A stretch of 64,000 nucleotides of DNA from Streptomyces collinus (GCF_031348265.1 NZ_CP133771.1:8246001-8310000); one strand, 5' to 3'. Shown: positions 1-8,448, numbered from the stretch's first letter. A program made the numbers and translations. The notes: generated by a model not told the origin, from the sequence alone.

Positions 1-1
1 G

Positions 2-1315
2 CTGACCGAGCAGGCCACCTCCTACGAGGCCCAGCTCGCCGACCAGGCCGAGGTCTGGCGGGAACAGCTCACCCACCAGCTCGCCGCGGTCGCCCGGCTC
101 GCCGACGAGCAGCTGCCCGACGCGATGGAGAAGCTGCGCGCCGGCGACGCCATCGACGACCTGCTGCCCACGGTCAGCCAGTGCGCCAAGGTCAGTTCGG
201 AGCTCCAGGCCGAACTGCGCAAGCTGCTGCGCACCTCCCTGATCGGCCTGGAGGCGGAGTTCGACCGCTCCACCTCCGCCGAACAGGCCGTGATCAGCAT
301 CGGCAACCGCATCCACGTGCTGACCAGCAAGCTCCGCGGCCGGCTGCACGAGATGCAGGGCGAGCACGGCCGGCTGCCGGCCGTCGCCCGGGGCCTGATG
401 GAGCTCGACCAGGAGCTGGGCCCCGCCGACTCGCTCGCCGCGAGCATCGGCGTGCTCGGCGGCTCCGACCGGCCCGGCCGGCAGTGGCAGGAGCCGCAGC
501 GGCTGCTGAGCGTGGTGCGCGGCGGCATCGGCCGGATCAAGGACTTCCACCGGATCCAGGTGCGCCACCTGCCCGAACTGGGCGTCGACGGCGGCCTCGT
601 CGACCACCTCACCCTGATCCTGGCCCACCTCCTGGACAACGCGGCCCGCTACTCGCCGCCCACCGAACCCGTGCTCATCTCCGGCAAGGAGGTCCCCAAC
701 GGCGTCGGCATCGAGATCCAGGACTCCGGCAAGGGCCTGAGCGAGGAGAAGAAGCGCGACGCCGAGCACGCCCTCGCGGGCACCGCGCCCGGCGCGGGCC
801 TCGGCGGCATCACCGAGGACGCCAACATCGGCCTGCGCGTCGTCGGTGCCCTCGCCCGCCGCTACGGCATCCGCGTCACCTTCGCGGACTCGCCGTGGCT
901 CGGAACCTCCGTGGTGGTCGTGGTCCCGCACAAGTACTTCAGCCCGCTGCCCACGGCCGCGACCGCACCGGCCGCGCCCGCCCCCGCCCCGGAGGTGCGC
1001 ACCGCCACCGCGGCCCCGGCCCGCGAGACGGCCACCGTGCCCGAACCACGGGCCGCGCAGGCGGAGACCGCGGAGACCACGCCCGGCGGACTGCCCCGCC
1101 GCCGCAGCAAGCGGAACGAGACGGAGGCGCCCAGGCCGGCCGAGCGGGCCGACCGGGGCACCGTCGCCGCCGTTCCGCCGGACGCGTCCTTCTCGGGTCT
1201 CGCCGCCTTCGCCACCGCCGGACGCGACGCGGCGGAGGCCTCCGAGCCGGCCGGCGACCGCGACACCCTCGCCGGCCGCGAGTACACCGAGCACCGCACC
1301 GAAGAGAGCGACTAG
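2..1315 (+). CDS. cvnA: Conservon histidine-kinase-like ATPase CvnA, C-terminal part
   Basis: The reading frame is open from the window edge, so the 5' end is missing; about 437 residues remain. They hold a coiled region, then a histidine-kinase-type ATPase domain with N-box HLLDNAARYS and G-box DSGKGL, and an Ala/Pro-rich tail. No sensor or membrane segment is visible because the N-terminus lies outside. CvnA proteins are the sensor component of Streptomyces conservons, which act as membrane signalling complexes with CvnB, CvnC and CvnD. All four partner genes follow directly downstream in the known order, which makes the assignment firm. The stop codon is four bases before cvnB, so cotranscription is expected. 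Confidence 0.93.
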   Translation: MTEQATSYEAQLADQAEVWREQLTHQLAAVARLADEQLPDAMEKLRAGDAIDDLLPTVSQCAKVSSELQAELRKLLRTSLIGLEAEFDRSTSAEQAVISIGNRIHVLTSKLRGRLHEMQGEHGRLPAVARGLMELDQELGPADSLAASIGVLGGSDRPGRQWQEPQRLLSVVRGGIGRIKDFHRIQVRHLPELGVDGGLVDHLTLILAHLLDNAARYSPPTEPVLISGKEVPNGVGIEIQDSGKGLSEEKKRDAEHALAGTAPGAGLGGITEDANIGLRVVGALARRYGIRVTFADSPWLGTSVVVVVPHKYFSPLPTAATAPAAPAPAPEVRTATAAPARETATVPEPRAAQAETAETTPGGLPRRRSKRNETEAPRPAERADRGTVAAVPPDASFSGLAAFATAGRDAAEASEPAGDRDTLAGREYTEHRTEESD

Positions 1316-1319
1316 TCCC

Positions 1320-1730
1320 ATGACGCAACAAGGAACAGATGTGAGCTGGGCGCTCCGCGATCTCGTCGAGAGCATCCAGGAGATCCGTTTCGCCCTCGTG
1401 GCCTCCAGCGACGGCAAGGCCATCACCTCCTACGGCGCCGAAGACCCCGACGACGTCGACCGCTTCGCGGCCGTGGTGGCCGGCCTGCAGGCCCTGGCCC
1501 AGCCGGTCGCCGAGCAGTTCCCCAAGTACGCCGGGCAGCTGCGCCTCGCCATGATCGAGGTGGACGGCGGGCACCTCTTCGTGGTGCGCGCGGGTGTGGA
1601 GACGTACCTCGGTGTCCTCGCCAGGGAAGGCCTCGACCAGGGCCTGCTCGGGCACCAGATGAGGGACCTGGCCCGCAGGATGGGTGAGCTCCTCGGCACC
1701 ACTCCGCGCCTGGAGGAGCACTCTGGATGA
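1320..1730 (+). CDS. cvnB: Conservon roadblock/LC7 protein CvnB
   Basis: A 136-residue roadblock/LC7-fold protein beginning MTQQGTDVSWALRDL. Roadblock proteins usually form dimers and regulate small GTPases; here the likely partner is CvnD encoded two genes downstream. The ATG at 1320 is chosen because it lies just after the cvnA stop and gives the usual family length. An open frame continues upstream but only as an overlap with cvnA. The 3' end overlaps cvnC by ATGA, indicating translational coupling. The upstream ribosome binding site is weak (GAAGAG), consistent with coupling to cvnA as well. Confidence 0.93.
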   Translation: MTQQGTDVSWALRDLVESIQEIRFALVASSDGKAITSYGAEDPDDVDRFAAVVAGLQALAQPVAEQFPKYAGQLRLAMIEVDGGHLFVVRAGVETYLGVLAREGLDQGLLGHQMRDLARRMGELLGTTPRLEEHSG

Positions 1731-2098
1731 GTGCTCCCCGCAGACCGTCGGACCCGTCCGGTCTCGAGCGCTACTACGTCCTCACGGGAGGGCGCAGCGG
1801 ACCGGGCGGTTCGGCGTCGAGCCTCGACGTGGCGACCCTCGTCGTCTCCCGCGCCGCCCCGTTACCGGGCATGCAGCACGAGCACGAGGAGATCCTCCGT
1901 CGCTGCCGCGACCCGCTGTCGGTCGCCGAGCTCGGCGCTCACCTCGGGCTCCCCTTCAACATTCTCGCGGTGCTGCTGTCGGACCTGCTGGACGCAGGTC
2001 GCGTCGAAGCCCGTAACCCCATCCCGGCGCACGACGCCGGTCGCGGGCCCGACCTCGCGCTCCTTGAGGAGGTACTCAGTGGACTTGAAAGGCTTTGA
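1727..2098 (+). CDS. cvnC: Conservon DUF742 protein CvnC
   Basis: A 123-residue protein of the DUF742 family, found almost only in actinobacterial conservons. The central part (around residues 45-95) looks like a winged-helix fold, with EEILRRC followed by LSVAELGAHLGLPFN. It overlaps cvnB by ATGA at 1727-1730 and overlaps the start of cvnD by 20 bases. A TTA leucine codon at 1862-1864 is in frame (residue 46). TTA is very rare in Streptomyces and is read only by the bldA tRNA, so production of the whole conservon may depend on development. Confidence 0.92.
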   Translation: MSAPRRPSDPSGLERYYVLTGGRSGPGGSASSLDVATLVVSRAAPLPGMQHEHEEILRRCRDPLSVAELGAHLGLPFNILAVLLSDLLDAGRVEARNPIPAHDAGRGPDLALLEEVLSGLERL

Positions 2099-2681
2099 CC
2101 AACCCGGAGGCTCGGCCGGGGAGACCCGCTCGGTGAAGGTGATGATCGCGGGCGGGTTCGGCACCGGGAAGACCACCATGGTCCGGTCGGTCAGCGACAT
2201 CAAGCCGCTCACCACCGAGGAGACCCTCACCCAGGCCAGTGCCGACGTCGACCATCTCATCGGCGTCGCCGACAAGACGCAGACCACCGTCAGCCTGGAC
2301 TTCGGCAAGATCGGCATCAACGAGAGCCTGGTGCTGTACCTGTTCGGCACGCCCGGGCAGGAACGGTTCTGGTTCCTGTGGAACGGGCTGTTCAAAGGGG
2401 CCCTCGGCGCGGTCGTCCTGGTGGACACGCGCCGCCTGGAGTCCAGTTTCCGGGCGATCGAGGAGATGGAGCGGCTGGAGGTCCCCTTCGTGGTCGCGCT
2501 GAACGTCTTCCCCGACTCGCGGAACTACCCGGTCGAGGAGATCCGGGACGCCCTGGACATCCCCGAGAACACCCCGGTCGTGGCCTTCGACGCCCGCGAC
2601 CGGGCCTCCAGCCGGGACGTCCTGGTCGCACTGATCCACCATCTGAAGGAACGCTCGGCCGTGGCCCTGGAGCCCCGATGA
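2079..2681 (+). CDS. cvnD: Conservon small GTPase CvnD
   Basis: A 200-residue Ras/Rab-like small GTPase. The P-loop GGFGTGKTT is near residue 21, and switch II contains LFGTPGQERF, where DxxGQ is replaced by GTPGQ as is usual for CvnD. The NKxD position reads ALNVF. The GTG at 2079 is chosen because it follows GAGGAGG by about seven bases and gives the family length, although the frame is open further upstream. It overlaps cvnC at the 5' end and cvnE by ATGA at the 3' end. The protein is expected to bind GTP at the membrane complex with CvnA-C. Confidence 0.93.
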   Translation: MDLKGFDQPGGSAGETRSVKVMIAGGFGTGKTTMVRSVSDIKPLTTEETLTQASADVDHLIGVADKTQTTVSLDFGKIGINESLVLYLFGTPGQERFWFLWNGLFKGALGAVVLVDTRRLESSFRAIEEMERLEVPFVVALNVFPDSRNYPVEEIRDALDIPENTPVVAFDARDRASSRDVLVALIHHLKERSAVALEPR

Positions 2682-3928
2682 ACGACTCGACCGAATCCGG
2701 ACTCCAGGCCGTGCGGGGCTGCCCCGTCGCCCACCACGGCGCCGACCTGACCAGGCTGTACGGCCCGGACGCCGCGACCGACCCGGCGGGCATCTACGAG
2801 CGGCTGCGCAAGGAGCACGGCTCGGTCGCGCCGGTCCTGCTGGAGGGCGACGTGCCCGCCTGGCTGGTGCTCGGCTACCGCGACAACCGGCGGGTGCTCG
2901 ACAACCCCCGCCAGTTCAGCCGGGACGCGCGGATCTGGCGGGACTGGCGGGAGGGCCGGATCGAGGAGACCTCGCCGATCATGCCGATGGTCGGCTGGCG
3001 CCCCGACTGCGTGTCCCAGGACGGCGAACCGCACCGCAGGCTGCGCGGCGCCGTCACCGACGGGCTGCAGGCGGCGGCCGCCCGGGGCATCCGGCGGCAC
3101 GTCACGTACTTCGCGAACAAGCAGATCGACGCATTCGCCGACGCCGGGCGCGCCGACCTCGTGGCCGACTACGCCGAGCAGCTGCCGATGCTCGTGCTCA
3201 CCAGGATGCTGGGCCTTCCCGCGGCGGACGGGCTGCGCCTGATCGAGTCGTGCGCCGAGGTCTTCAAGGGCGGTGAGGGCGCCCTCGAACACAACGAGCG
3301 GATCATGCAGATCCTCGCGGAACTCGCCGAGCGCAAGCGGGCCGAGCCGGGCTCCGACTTCGCCACGGCCCTGCTGGAGCACCCGGCCGGCCTCGACCAC
3401 GACGAGGTCGTCAGCCATCTGCGCCTGGTGCTGATCGCCGCACACACCACCACCAGCAACCTGCTGGCCCGGGTCCTGCAACGGGTCCTCACCGACTCCG
3501 CCCGGCTGTCCGGTCTGGTCAGCGGGGAGCTGAACATCTCCTCGGCGGTGGAAGAGGTCATGTGGGACACCCCGCCGCTGTCCGTGCTGCCGGGCCGGTT
3601 CGCAACCGCCGACCTGGAGCTCGGAGGCCATCACGTCCAGGAGGGAGAACTGCTCATCCTGGGCTTGGCCGCCGGCAACCTCGACCCGGAGGTACGGCCC
3701 GACCCGGCCGTCGCCGTGCAGGGCAACCAGTCGCACCTGGCGTTCAGCTCCGGACCGCACGAGTGCCCGGGGCAGAACATCGGCCAGTCCATCATCGAGA
3801 TCGGCGTGGACGTTCTGCTGCACCGGCTGCCCGACCTGCGCCTGGCCGTACCGCCGGAAGAACTCGGCTCGACCGCCTCCACGTGGGAGTCCCGGCTGGA
3901 CAGCCTGCCGGTCGAGTTCGCCGTCTAG
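2678..3928 (+). CDS. cvnE: Conservon cytochrome P450, CYP157-like, lacking the ExxR arginine
   Basis: A 416-residue P450. The I-helix reads IAAHTTTSNL and the haem-binding loop FSSGPHECPGQN places the axial Cys near residue 363. In the K-helix the expected ExxR reads EEVMW (residues 292-296), so the conserved Arg is Trp. Loss of ExxR is a published property of the CYP157 family, whose members often end conservons, so this is probably a family trait and not damage. The start overlaps the cvnD stop by ATGA. The substrate and electron donors are unknown; no ferredoxin gene is adjacent. A strong bidirectional hairpin follows the stop. Confidence 0.92.
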   Translation: MNDSTESGLQAVRGCPVAHHGADLTRLYGPDAATDPAGIYERLRKEHGSVAPVLLEGDVPAWLVLGYRDNRRVLDNPRQFSRDARIWRDWREGRIEETSPIMPMVGWRPDCVSQDGEPHRRLRGAVTDGLQAAAARGIRRHVTYFANKQIDAFADAGRADLVADYAEQLPMLVLTRMLGLPAADGLRLIESCAEVFKGGEGALEHNERIMQILAELAERKRAEPGSDFATALLEHPAGLDHDEVVSHLRLVLIAAHTTTSNLLARVLQRVLTDSARLSGLVSGELNISSAVEEVMWDTPPLSVLPGRFATADLELGGHHVQEGELLILGLAAGNLDPEVRPDPAVAVQGNQSHLAFSSGPHECPGQNIGQSIIEIGVDVLLHRLPDLRLAVPPEELGSTASTWESRLDSLPVEFAV

Positions 3929-3943
3929 GCACCCGAACACACC

Positions 3944-3972
3944 GTTGCCCGGCCGGTTTCCGGCCGGGCAAC
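3944..3972. terminator. Bidirectional hairpin terminator after cvnE
   Basis: A perfect 13-bp stem, GTTGCCCGGCCGG with its complement, closes a three-base loop (TTT at 3957-3959). It lies between the converging ends of cvnE and the gene at 4002-5759 and probably ends transcription from both sides. There is no U-run, which is normal for Streptomyces. Confidence 0.8.
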
Positions 3973-4001
3973 GCCATACGTGGATGCCGGCGGTGGTTGC
4001 G

Positions 4002-5759
4002 TCAGCCGTCGAGCCAGTCGCCTGCGACGTCCGTGGGACGGTATCCCGTGGCGTTCCACAGGAAATGCGGGTGGGCACTGCCGAACATGTAGGAGAGCAG
4101 TACGGTGTCTTCCCTGCCGGTCCGGGGGTCGTGCAGGGTGTGGAACCTCTCGGATCCGACTACGCCGGCGTCTTGTTGGACATGACGGGCGCGGTCCGGT
4201 GAGGGTGCGGCGCTGGATGCCTCCACGGCGGCGATGTAGGTGCGGCGCAGGATCTCCCACGTGTTGTCCGTGTCGCCGTACCAGGGGCCGTGCAGTGCTT
4301 CGAAGGCATGGAGCTCGGCGTCGAAGAGGGGCCAGGCCCGGGGGAACTGGGCTCGACAGCGTGCGGACAGCTCGGCGGTCCGGGTGCTCAGTGCCGGTGC
4401 GGTGGGCCGCGGGGCGATGGTGAGGGTGGTGCCGTGGGTGAGGATGCCGGTGCACGGGTTGGGCTGAAGGTCGCACAGCGGGCACTCCTCGGCCGGGGGG
4501 AGGCCCTGGGTGATGCCGTCGAACCACAGGGCGTGGCGGCCCGTGAGCCCCATCCAGACGATGGTGGTGTTCATCAGCCAGGTGTTCCACATCGGGCTGT
4601 GGGCCTCGGGCATGCAGCCGTACTTGACGAGGGCTATCGCGCAGGCGGCGTAGAGCGCCTTGGTGTGGGTGGGCATGTCGGCGAGCCAGAAGTTGCTGAT
4701 CTCGCCGGTGAGGGCGTCGGCCCGCACATCGGCCATGTCGTCGATGACGCGGCACAGCAGCAGGGAGGCGAGGTTCTCCTCCTGCCAGAGTTCGGTGTCG
4801 GGGGCGACGTGCCAGAACAGGCAGTCCAGCATCTGAAGCGCTGAGTAGGTGCTGTGACTGAGCGGGTTGGTCTGGGGGAGCATGACACTGCCCGCGTCGT
4901 GCTGCTGGAGCCAGTACTCGTCGACGGACCGCTTGTGGGCTGCGAAGAGCCCGGAGACCAGGGCCCGTGCGCTGTTGGTGCTGAAATTCTCGGCCAGGCG
5001 GCCCTCGACGTGCCGGGTGAGGCGCGTTGTGTCGATGGTGTCGACCACGCGTTTGTATTCGTGGAAGACGAGGATGTCGTCCTCGAAGCGGTGGCGGTGG
5101 CCCAGGTCTCGTTCGAGGTCGTTCATCTGCCGGGTCCAGGACCATCCACCGGTCAGGACGCTGTCGAGTTCCCGGCGGTGCGGCCAGGTCTTGACGGTGA
5201 GGGGACGGCCGGCGCTCTGCCGCCAGCGGTAGTCGTCCAGCGTGCGTGCGGGGGGCGTGGGCAGCCGACGGCACAGAGCGCAGGCGCAGACGCTTGTCTG
5301 CTCCTCCTCGCGCGGTGGGGTGAGTGCCCGGCTCCTCCAGGCCCCTTCCAGCATCGTGCAGGTCAGTCTGCAGACCTCGATGTCGGTGCTGACCTGGGGG
5401 AAGGCTGCTTCTATCATGCGCAGGCCGGTGTCGAGGTGCCTCAGCCTGGCGTAGCCCTGGTCGTCGGGCGGGAGAAACGCGGGCCGCGCCAGATGGAGGG
5501 CTCCCTCCACATGCAGCGTGGTGCCGGAGCGGGGGGAGCCGAATGCCGCCAGCCGCTGCTGAGCGGCCTCCTGGGACCTTCGGTACTGCTCCGTGCTCCC
5601 CTTGACGTGTTTCACCAGGAGGCGGGCCAGGGTGTCACCCGCCTCCGTGGGGTGGAGCTGGGCGCTTGGCTGCGCCGGGAGCGAGCTGTCGGCGGACGCC
5701 TTCGGAACGGCACCTGCGACTCGAGATTTCACACCGGTCTCCCAATGGGCTGTGGTCAT
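4002..5759 (-). CDS. Large protein of unknown function with terpene-synthase-like acidic motifs
   Basis: A 585-residue protein I do not recognise; length and codon bias support a real gene. No signal peptide or membrane helix is apparent and it looks largely helical. Three acidic motifs stand out: NDLERD (213-218), EDDILV (226-231) and DDMADVRAD (340-348). The last fits the spacing of the metal-binding NSE/DTE triad of class I terpene synthases, and EDD lies about 113 residues before it, roughly the expected distance. The protein is twice the usual length of a bacterial terpene cyclase. Two Cys clusters, CACALC (158-163) and CPLC with C436, could bind metal. The ribosome binding site is weak. 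A terpene-related role is only a hypothesis. Confidence 0.75.
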   Translation of the reverse strand: MTTAHWETGVKSRVAGAVPKASADSSLPAQPSAQLHPTEAGDTLARLLVKHVKGSTEQYRRSQEAAQQRLAAFGSPRSGTTLHVEGALHLARPAFLPPDDQGYARLRHLDTGLRMIEAAFPQVSTDIEVCRLTCTMLEGAWRSRALTPPREEEQTSVCACALCRRLPTPPARTLDDYRWRQSAGRPLTVKTWPHRRELDSVLTGGWSWTRQMNDLERDLGHRHRFEDDILVFHEYKRVVDTIDTTRLTRHVEGRLAENFSTNSARALVSGLFAAHKRSVDEYWLQQHDAGSVMLPQTNPLSHSTYSALQMLDCLFWHVAPDTELWQEENLASLLLCRVIDDMADVRADALTGEISNFWLADMPTHTKALYAACAIALVKYGCMPEAHSPMWNTWLMNTTIVWMGLTGRHALWFDGITQGLPPAEECPLCDLQPNPCTGILTHGTTLTIAPRPTAPALSTRTAELSARCRAQFPRAWPLFDAELHAFEALHGPWYGDTDNTWEILRRTYIAAVEASSAAPSPDRARHVQQDAGVVGSERFHTLHDPRTGREDTVLLSYMFGSAHPHFLWNATGYRPTDVAGDWLDG

Positions 5760-6397
5760 GACAACGGAACCGATCGACCTGGTCGTCGACCGGCCGTGTC
5801 CGGGAATCTTCTGTACTTTCCGCGGCGGCCTCGCCGGACAGCCGGACTCACGCGACCGGCTTCGACTCCTGCCGCGAACGACCGCGAGGGGGACGACTGC
5901 TGCGACGACGGCACTCCCGCTGCGAGGCGAGCACCTGCGTCGCCGCCTCAGCCGTGCTGATCAGGAAGCACGCGCGGCCCGTCAGGCGTAGCGCGACCCC
6001 TGGATCCGAGATGCGCTGCTTCCTTTGAGGCATGTGGGGAGCTGACCGGGATGTCGAAGGGCAGGTCGAACCGGACGTCCTCAGGCATGCGTTTCCTTTC
6101 GGGAGACGGAACGCAGAGTCCCCCCACCCCTGCCGGCGGACGGTGCCGTGACCACCCGCACTTTCGAACTGGGCTTCGCAGTCCGAAAGTTGAACCGAGA
6201 AGCGGTACGAGGCTGCCCACGACGTGAATAAGCCATTCCGTGACCCTGCCGTGATCTCCGTTACTGCCCGAAGCGCATGAGCTGCGTATACTCCCTCGTC
6301 CCTCACCCGGTACCGGCTCGTCCACCGAGCCTCCGGAGCCGCGGAACGCCACACTGGTCACAGTCCGTTCGACGACCGACCAGGAGGCGCACCGACG
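5760..6397. other. Intergenic region with one small ORF
   Basis: This 638-base stretch separates two divergent genes and is poorer in GC than its surroundings. The only coding candidate is the small minus-strand ORF at 5948-6088. The rest should hold the promoters of the 4002-5759 gene (or its small upstream ORF) and of the flavin-type oxidase at 6398. Longer open frames on the minus strand here lack the third-position GC bias of real genes. Confidence 0.6.
5948..6088 (-). CDS. Small ORF resembling a terpene-synthase N-terminus, possible remnant
   Basis: A 46-residue ORF starting MPEDVRFDLPFDIPVSSPHA, preceded by GAAAGGA five bases before the ATG, which is a good ribosome binding site. The pattern of FDLP followed by P and SPH resembles the extreme N-terminus of bacterial class I terpene synthases from memory, but the frame stops before any catalytic motif. 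It is on the same strand as, and 188 bases upstream of, the 585-residue gene. It may be a leader ORF, a free small peptide, or the relic of a decayed synthase. Function unknown. Confidence 0.4.
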   Translation of the reverse strand: MPEDVRFDLPFDIPVSSPHASKEAAHLGSRGRATPDGPRVLPDQHG

Positions 6398-6862
6398 ATG
6401 ACGTCCGCACCCGCACGCAGCGCTGAGCAGCGCAAGAAGGACACCCTGCAGCGTCTCGAACACGACGTGGACGCCTGGGTCGCCACGGCCGACGGCGCCT
6501 CGGGCACGCCCTACCTCGTCCCGCTGTCCTTCCTCTGGAACGGCTCGTACCTGCTCTTCGCCACACCCGCGTCCAGCCCCACCGGACGCAACCTCGCCGC
6601 GTCCGGCCGGGCCCGGGTGGGCATCGGGCCGACCCGTGACGTCGTCCTCGTGGAGGGCACCGTCGAGACGGTCCAGCCCGGCGAGCTGACCGAGCAGGAC
6701 GCCGAACTCTTCGCCGCCAAGACCGGGTTCGACCCCCGTCGGCTCGCCACGCCGTACCTCTACTTCCGTGTCGTGCCGCGTCGGGTGCAGGCCTGGCGGG
6801 AGGCCGATGAACTCGACGGCCGTGAACTCATGCGTGACGGACGGTGGTTGAAGGCCGACTGA
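6398..6862 (+). CDS. Pyridoxamine 5'-phosphate oxidase-family flavin/F420-type protein
   Basis: A 154-residue protein with the split-barrel fold of the PNPOx-like superfamily: strands around VATADGASGTPYLVPLSFLW, LLFATPASSPTGRNLAASGR and VVLVEGTVETV. Members bind FMN or F420 and reduce varied substrates; the substrate here cannot be told. It is far shorter than true PdxH and lacks its C-terminal region, so a pyridoxal-phosphate biosynthesis role is unlikely. AGGAGG lies about ten bases before the ATG. The next gene (VOC family) follows on the same strand after 79 bases. Confidence 0.85.
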   Translation: MTSAPARSAEQRKKDTLQRLEHDVDAWVATADGASGTPYLVPLSFLWNGSYLLFATPASSPTGRNLAASGRARVGIGPTRDVVLVEGTVETVQPGELTEQDAELFAAKTGFDPRRLATPYLYFRVVPRRVQAWREADELDGRELMRDGRWLKAD

Positions 6863-6941
6863 ATCCGCCGGACCGGGATATCCGCAAGGTACGGATCCGC
6901 GGGGCACGACCGCCCCGCGGCCGGAATCCTGCGGAGGAGAC

Positions 6942-7334
6942 ATGGCACTGGTGAAAGCGGGGGTCCTCGTGCTCGACTGCGCCGAGCCCGAGAAGCTCGC
7001 CGTGTTCTACAAGGAACTGCTGGAGGGGGAGGAGTCGGACGCCACCGCCAACCGGGTGGAGATCAAGAGCGCCGACGGCTTCCGGATCGCACTGCGCCGG
7101 GACGTCAACGCGACCCCGCCCAGCTGGCCCCGCCCCGAGAACTCCCTGCAGGCCCACCTGGAGTTCGTGGTGGACGACCTCGACGCGGTGGAACGCCGCG
7201 TCATCAGCCTCGGAGGCCGCCCCCTGGAGGCCAAGGAGCCGTCGGGCCCCCTGGAGGAGCGCGGCTACGCCGACCCGGCCGGCCACTCCTTCACCCTGCG
7301 CCGCACCGCGCCGACGGCACCCAAGCAGGGCTGA
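6942..7334 (+). CDS. VOC-family (glyoxalase/bleomycin resistance-like) protein
   Basis: A 130-residue vicinal-oxygen-chelate protein with a single beta-alpha-beta-beta-beta pair. It begins VLDCAEPEKLAVFYKELL, has LEFVVDDLDAVERRVISLGG in the middle, and ends with the ADPAGHSFTL segment usual for the family. These proteins act as isomerases, dioxygenases or resistance proteins; the sequence does not say which. GGAGGAG stands just before the ATG. It may share a transcript with the split-barrel oxidase upstream. Confidence 0.87.
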   Translation: MALVKAGVLVLDCAEPEKLAVFYKELLEGEESDATANRVEIKSADGFRIALRRDVNATPPSWPRPENSLQAHLEFVVDDLDAVERRVISLGGRPLEAKEPSGPLEERGYADPAGHSFTLRRTAPTAPKQG

Positions 7335-7376
7335 GCGAGCGGTTCAGCCGGTCGCCGGCAACGGCCGCCTCCCGCG

Positions 7377-7700
7377 TCAGCTCGTGAACAGGGTGCTGGC
7401 CAGGGTCACATGGACGGCCGTGCCGGCGAGGATGCTCAGCAGGGCGTTGCGACGCCACAGGTGCAGGCCGACGGTGACGGCCAGGGCCGCCACTGGCGCC
7501 ACCGCGCGGGACTCGGTGACCGGCAGGTCGCGCAGGCAGTAGACGACCAGGATCACCATCACACCGGCGGGCATGCGCGTACTGAGGTAGCGCACGGTGG
7601 CGCTGGCCCGCAGCGGGGCGAGGGCGGCGAGGGGCAGGGCGCGCAGGGCCCAGGTGACGGCGGCGGTGACGAGGACCGCGACCACGGCGTAGTCAGGCAT
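7377..7700 (-). CDS. azlD: AzlD-family subunit of a branched-chain amino acid exporter
   Basis: A 107-residue membrane protein with three or four hydrophobic helices, including YAVVAVLVTAAVTWALRALP and VMVILVVYCLRDLP. AzlD is the small partner of AzlC; together they export branched-chain amino acids or analogues. It overlaps the 3' end of azlC by eight bases, so the two are translationally coupled. Confidence 0.92.
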   Translation of the reverse strand: MPDYAVVAVLVTAAVTWALRALPLAALAPLRASATVRYLSTRMPAGVMVILVVYCLRDLPVTESRAVAPVAALAVTVGLHLWRRNALLSILAGTAVHVTLASTLFTS

Positions 7701-8385
7701 GAGCGGGCTTCCTCACGTCGGCGAGGCGCCGTACCAGCAGCCCGGCGGTGAACAGGGCGAAGGAGGCCAGGAGCAGCTGGTGCGGGACCAGCAGGCGGGC
7801 GGCCAGGGCGCAGAGCAGGGCGAGCAGCGGAGTCGGCAGATCACCGCGCAGGTCACGCAGCGCGTCGAGGGCGAGGACGACGAACAGCGCGGTCAGCGCG
7901 AAGTCCAGCCCGGTGACGCCGTCCGGGACGAGGGATCCCAGCAGGGCCCCGGCTGCCGCGCTGCCCGCCCAGTACAGGTGCAGGAAGAACTGCAGCCACA
8001 GGATCCGCGGGCCGGACCAGCTCCGGGACCGCTCGGTCGAGGTCAGGGCGTACGCCTCGTCGGTCAGCGCGAAGGTGCTGTATGTCTTCGCGAGCCCGCC
8101 CCGTACGAGATGCAGGGGGAACGACAGGGCGTAGAAGACGTGCCGCGCCTGCACCAGGAAAGCGGCCACGGCGATGGACGCCAGGGGCGCGGCGGCCGTG
8201 ACCATGCCGATGAGCAGGAACTCGAACGAACCGCCGTAGATCAGTGCCGCGGACAGTCCGGCCCACCACCAGTCGAGCCCCGACTGCACGACGAGGGCCC
8301 CGAAGGCGAGACCGAGCGGCAGCATCCCCAGGCCCACCGAGGCACAGTCCCGGAAAGCGTCCCGGGCGGCTGAGCTTGTATGCAT
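7693..8385 (-). CDS. azlC: AzlC-family branched-chain amino acid permease
   Basis: A 230-residue integral membrane protein of the AzlC/YgaZ family, with the conserved LGMLPLGLAFGALV start, YGGSFEFLLIGM, and QARHVFYALSFP segments. With AzlD it forms an exporter for branched-chain amino acids. It is transcribed away from an Lrp/AsnC regulator, a common arrangement in which the regulator senses an amino acid and controls the exporter. The start ATG lies only 63 bases from the regulator's GTG. Confidence 0.93.
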   Translation of the reverse strand: MHTSSAARDAFRDCASVGLGMLPLGLAFGALVVQSGLDWWWAGLSAALIYGGSFEFLLIGMVTAAAPLASIAVAAFLVQARHVFYALSFPLHLVRGGLAKTYSTFALTDEAYALTSTERSRSWSGPRILWLQFFLHLYWAGSAAAGALLGSLVPDGVTGLDFALTALFVVLALDALRDLRGDLPTPLLALLCALAARLLVPHQLLLASFALFTAGLLVRRLADVRKPAHA

Positions 8386-8448
8386 GCCGACAATGTTAGA
8401 AAAGATGAGGCCTTATATGGTTTCCTGTTCTGCGCCTATGATCTTCAT
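8386..8448. promoter_or_regulatory. Divergent promoter region, azlCD and Lrp-type regulator
   Basis: This short gap is unusually AT-rich for the window (runs such as TTAGAAAAGATGAGG and CTTATATGG). It must hold the promoters for azlCD on the minus strand and the Lrp-type gene on the plus strand. Lrp proteins bend AT-rich DNA, so autoregulation and exporter control from here are likely. I see no perfect palindrome. Confidence 0.55.

Noticed and set aside
5848..6354. A 168-codon minus-strand frame overlapping the small ORF at 5948-6088
   Set aside because: Composition is unlike a coding sequence here, and it starts inside the promoter region of the divergent gene.
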